Below are positions 4,366 through 6,544 of a stretch of 6,544 nt of DNA, piece by piece (position 1 is the first letter of the stretch; every line of letters begins with the position of its first letter). Both the position numbers and the translations under genes were made by a program. A model generated the notes under the pieces. That model ran no database searches. It worked only from the letters and a program-made list of their open reading frames with translations, and was not told the origin of the DNA. The stretch is taken from positions 1 through 6,544 of the forward strand of contig PMBQ01000194.1 in assembly GCA_003152955.1 (NCBI GenBank), written 5' to 3'. The stretch is from Candidatus Bathyarchaeota archaeon. Lineage in GTDB: Archaea; Thermoproteota; Bathyarchaeia; 40CM-2-53-6; FEN-987.

Positions 4366-5661
4366 CTAGGGATAAAGTTGACTCAACATCTTCCTGATCT
4401 CCTGCTCCACTTCTCCAGGTTCTATTGCACCTGATTCCGTGACAACCTTCGAAACATATTCGACCGGCGTGAGGTCGAAAAGGGTCTTCGAGATTTGGAT
4501 TTGTTCGCCTAGGAAGTCGGCCGCGCTGAATTTTGCGCTTTCACACACGGCGTAGAACGGAATTTCTTCTTCTTTGGCTAGGTTGGCGATCTTCGATGTT
4601 CCGATCTTGTTGATCACCGAACCGTTGGCGAGCACGCTATCCGCTCCAACAATAACCATCTCAATGTCTGAAATGATCGAGTTCATCGCGGATTCAGCTA
4701 TCAGTTTGACTGGAACGCCGATGCCGATCAGGTCTTTTGCTAGTTGCTTACCTTCCGAGCCTGGGCTGGATTCGATCACGTAGACCGTTAGCTTTCGTTT
4801 GCCCTTCACGGCGAGCTCTAGCGCTCTTCTTACCGTGCTGCTGTAGCTATGCGTGAGTACATGGCCCTCCTCGGGCAATATGGATACGGTATTTCTAGAG
4901 GCGTCCTCCGCCGTTGCTTCTGCCTCTGTCCGCGCTTTCTGAGCAAGGGTTGCTACTGTTTCTCTGTAATTGTCGAGTGAGGTGGTTGTTTGTCGTGCAG
5001 CTTCGGCCTCGAATAGGAATCTCCCGGTGAGATTTCTAATAGTAGCCATATTCCGCTGCACCTTGCGCAACTCCATCACTACCGAGAGCAAATTGCTGAA
5101 CAGCGCGTTGATTGAATCGACCCTGGAAACTCTGGCTACCTCAGCCAAGACCTCGATTGATCTGCGACCCAAGAAGCTTGCTCCATGCACTCTGTCCCTC
5201 CTAAGATCATTCACGCTTCGCGATGAGTTGAACAAAGCGGAGGCGGTCGCCCGCAGATCCCAGCGGACACGTTCAAAGACTTCCTTCAGATTCGGAACTG
5301 TGTCGAAGGACCGCAGGTCGTCTGGGCTGATCCATCTACTCTCCGAGTTCTCCCAGTCGAGGCGGAGATTCGGTTCGTGAACTTCGAATAGAAAGGGGTG
5401 GATAATCCAAACTGTATCCTTTTGCTCATCGAACGTCCGCAGAAGTTCACCTGATCTCACGAGACTAACTTGAAGCGAACTCAGCCCGAGTTCTTCCTGA
5501 ATCTCGATCTTCGCACGTTGAAGCGGTTCCTCACCTCTTTCCAGATAACCGCTGACACCCGACCATCTTCCTCGGTATGACCCAACCCTATTGCTTCGGC
5601 GGAGTAGCAGAATTCTCTGATCGAATAGGAGGAACGAGCTTACAACGTGCTTGAACTGCAT
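4366..5661 (-). CDS. Nudix hydrolase domain fused to an eIF2B-like (IF-2B family) domain
   Basis: A 431-residue two-domain cytoplasmic protein. Residues 1-135 form a Nudix fold with the box at 38-60: Gly38, Glu44 and the metal-binding Glu53, Glu56, Glu57, ending LGL. The usual Arg before Glu53 is Ile52. Residues about 160-260 are the helical part, and 265-430 the Rossmann-like part, of the eIF2B alpha/beta/delta–MtnA–ribose-1,5-bisphosphate isomerase family. There, LTHSYSS (269-275) and GADSVLANGSVINKIGT (339-355) line the sugar-phosphate pocket. The family's catalytic Asp is kept (Asp341), but the catalytic Cys of the isomerases (in THC-N) is Ser272, as in eIF2B regulatory subunits. Nudix–eIF2B fusions are known in archaea, with function not established to my knowledge. 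It probably binds a sugar phosphate or nucleotide and cleaves a nucleoside-diphosphate-linked substrate. ATG 5661 starts just before the Nudix fold; the amidohydrolase ends 43 bases upstream, so the two are probably co-transcribed. Confidence 0.88.
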   Translation of the reverse strand: MQFKHVVSSFLLFDQRILLLRRSNRVGSYRGRWSGVSGYLERGEEPLQRAKIEIQEELGLSSLQVSLVRSGELLRTFDEQKDTVWIIHPFLFEVHEPNLRLDWENSESRWISPDDLRSFDTVPNLKEVFERVRWDLRATASALFNSSRSVNDLRRDRVHGASFLGRRSIEVLAEVARVSRVDSINALFSNLLSVVMELRKVQRNMATIRNLTGRFLFEAEAARQTTTSLDNYRETVATLAQKARTEAEATAEDASRNTVSILPEEGHVLTHSYSSTVRRALELAVKGKRKLTVYVIESSPGSEGKQLAKDLIGIGVPVKLIAESAMNSIISDIEMVIVGADSVLANGSVINKIGTSKIANLAKEEEIPFYAVCESAKFSAADFLGEQIQISKTLFDLTPVEYVSKVVTESGAIEPGEVEQEIRKMLSQLYP

Positions 5662-5704
5662 TTTGGTTCACTGAGCTGATTAGGATTTGAGGTGCGACGT
5701 GGGG

Positions 5705-6544
5705 TCACCTGATCTGGTCCACTTGGGGTTTCATGTTCTCTAGTCGAGCCCAGAGTTTGGAGGCCGTCGCTTGTGAGATTTTCTGAGCTTTGTCTAAATC
5801 GAATGTCATGTGATTCCTATTCTTCACGACAGGCTTGCCGTCGATCAGGACGTGCTCCACGTCGCTCCCGCGAACTGTGTTAATCAGATGCCCGACGGCG
5901 CTGCTGGGATTGAGCGGCGTTGGGAGGATACTTGGTTTGATTATGATTATGTCCGCTCTCTTGCCAGTCTCGATGGATCCGATTTCCTTGTCCATTCCGT
6001 AGAGCCGAGCTCCGTTGATCGTGGCCATCTCGAGAACGGTGTACGCATCAATGGCGTTAGGATTTCGATGATGGATACGATGAAGAAGGTACGTAGTGCG
6101 CATGTTTTCGAACATGTCGAATACGTATCCGTCATTACCTAACCCCACATTCACATTCTTCTCAAGCATCTTGAGAATTGGAGCGACGCCGACGGCGTTC
6201 AGCATGTTGCTCATCGCATTATGAGCTACTCCCGTCTCTGTTCCAGCGATAATGTCGATTTCATTGTCGTCGAGATTGACGCAATGGGCCAAGACCGTCT
6301 TGGGCCCGAGTAAGCCGAGGTCGTGTAGACGTTCTACCGTTCTCTTGCCGTAGCGTTCCAGGTTGTGCTGAACATCCCCGAGCCCTTCCGAAGTATGAAT
6401 CGTGATTGGTGCACGATATTTGTCAGCCAAGTTCTTTGTTTCTCTGATCAGATCGTCGGAGACTGTGAACGAGGCGTGAAGACTGAAAAGCGGTTGGGCT
6501 TTGCTATCTGGGTTTGCTCGGGTTTTCTCAGCGAACCGTACATT
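5705..6544 (-). CDS. SsnA/ATZ-TRZ-type amidohydrolase (deaminase family), N-terminus beyond the window
   Basis: The frame is open to the right edge, giving 279 visible residues; family members have about 440, so roughly 160 N-terminal residues are missing, including the first metal motif HxH. Numbering from the edge, SLHASFTVSD (21-30) is the substrate-side motif. IHTSE gives metal ligand His50 and the catalytic Glu53. LAHC gives His87, and GLGNDG gives metal ligand Asp138. VAHNAMSNMLNAVG (107-120) and the DMFENMRT block are SsnA-like. The C-terminal beta-sandwich ends with GSIETGKRADIIII and the VLIDGKPVV strand. The family contains deaminases of methylthioadenosine/S-adenosylhomocysteine, guanine and triazines, and SsnA itself is of uncertain substrate, so the reaction is probably metal-dependent deamination or hydrolysis of a purine or similar amine. 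The TTG at 6430 is internal (before ADKYRAP) and not a start. It is followed by the Nudix–eIF2B gene after 43 bases. Confidence 0.88.
   Translation of the reverse strand, partial: NVRFAEKTRANPDSKAQPLFSLHASFTVSDDLIRETKNLADKYRAPITIHTSEGLGDVQHNLERYGKRTVERLHDLGLLGPKTVLAHCVNLDDNEIDIIAGTETGVAHNAMSNMLNAVGVAPILKMLEKNVNVGLGNDGYVFDMFENMRTTYLLHRIHHRNPNAIDAYTVLEMATINGARLYGMDKEIGSIETGKRADIIIIKPSILPTPLNPSSAVGHLINTVRGSDVEHVLIDGKPVVKNRNHMTFDLDKAQKISQATASKLWARLENMKPQVDQIR

Noticed and set aside
4970..5380. 136-codon plus-strand frame opposite the Nudix–eIF2B gene
   Set aside because: It lies wholly antisense to a well-supported protein and has no family features.
4366..5661. Ribose-1,5-bisphosphate isomerase or methylthioribose-1-phosphate isomerase (MtnA) as the product
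   Set aside because: The catalytic Cys of those enzymes is Ser272 here, and the N-terminal Nudix domain is not part of either family.
5705..6430. Amidohydrolase as a complete 241-residue gene starting at the TTG at 6430
   Set aside because: The frame continues without a stop to the right edge and encodes the conserved SLHASFTVSD motif upstream of that TTG, so the gene is longer and is cut by the window.

Overview
The window looks archaeal, though this rests on gene content rather than on a marker gene. Pointers are the Nudix–eIF2B-like fusion protein (a domain pairing I know mainly from archaea), a near-perfect GGAGGTGA ribosome binding site on one gene, TATA-like boxes about 35-55 bases before several starts, frequent TTG/GTG starts and pyrimidine/T-rich stretches after stops. 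A TACK-group archaeon (Bathyarchaeia- or Nitrososphaeria-like) is a guess only. No rRNA, tRNA or CRISPR array is visible.

Layout, left to right. (1) 1-118, minus: the N-terminal end of a membrane protein that runs off the left edge. (2) 349-1017, minus: a HAD-superfamily phosphatase. (3) 1224-1478, plus, divergent from the HAD gene: a small, very tyrosine-rich protein built on a hexapeptide repeat. (4) 1587-2843, plus: a 418-residue MFS transporter. (5) 2844-3884: an eroded accessory patch. It holds a decayed transposase tail (minus, IS110-like), two imperfect 44-base direct repeats about 600 bases apart, and between them a small conserved-looking alpha/beta protein (3351-3638) with an excellent ribosome binding site. 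(6) 3885-4325, plus: a two-CBS-domain protein. (7) 4366-5661 and 5705-6544, minus, probably one operon: an SsnA/ATZ-TRZ-type amidohydrolase cut by the right edge, followed 43 bases downstream by the Nudix–eIF2B-like fusion.

The clearest functional link is the right-hand pair: an aminohydrolase of the family that includes methylthioadenosine/S-adenosylhomocysteine/guanine deaminases, next to a Nudix domain fused to an eIF2B/MtnA/ribose-1,5-bisphosphate-isomerase-like domain. This suggests nucleoside or sugar-phosphate metabolism. However, the fusion has Ser where the sugar-phosphate isomerases have their catalytic Cys, so a sensor or regulatory role is at least as likely. The CBS protein, which could bind adenosine nucleotides, converges on this pair. 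I see no clear defence system, biosynthetic cluster or other complete new system. The most unusual items are the Tyr-rich repeat protein and the direct repeats around the small gene.
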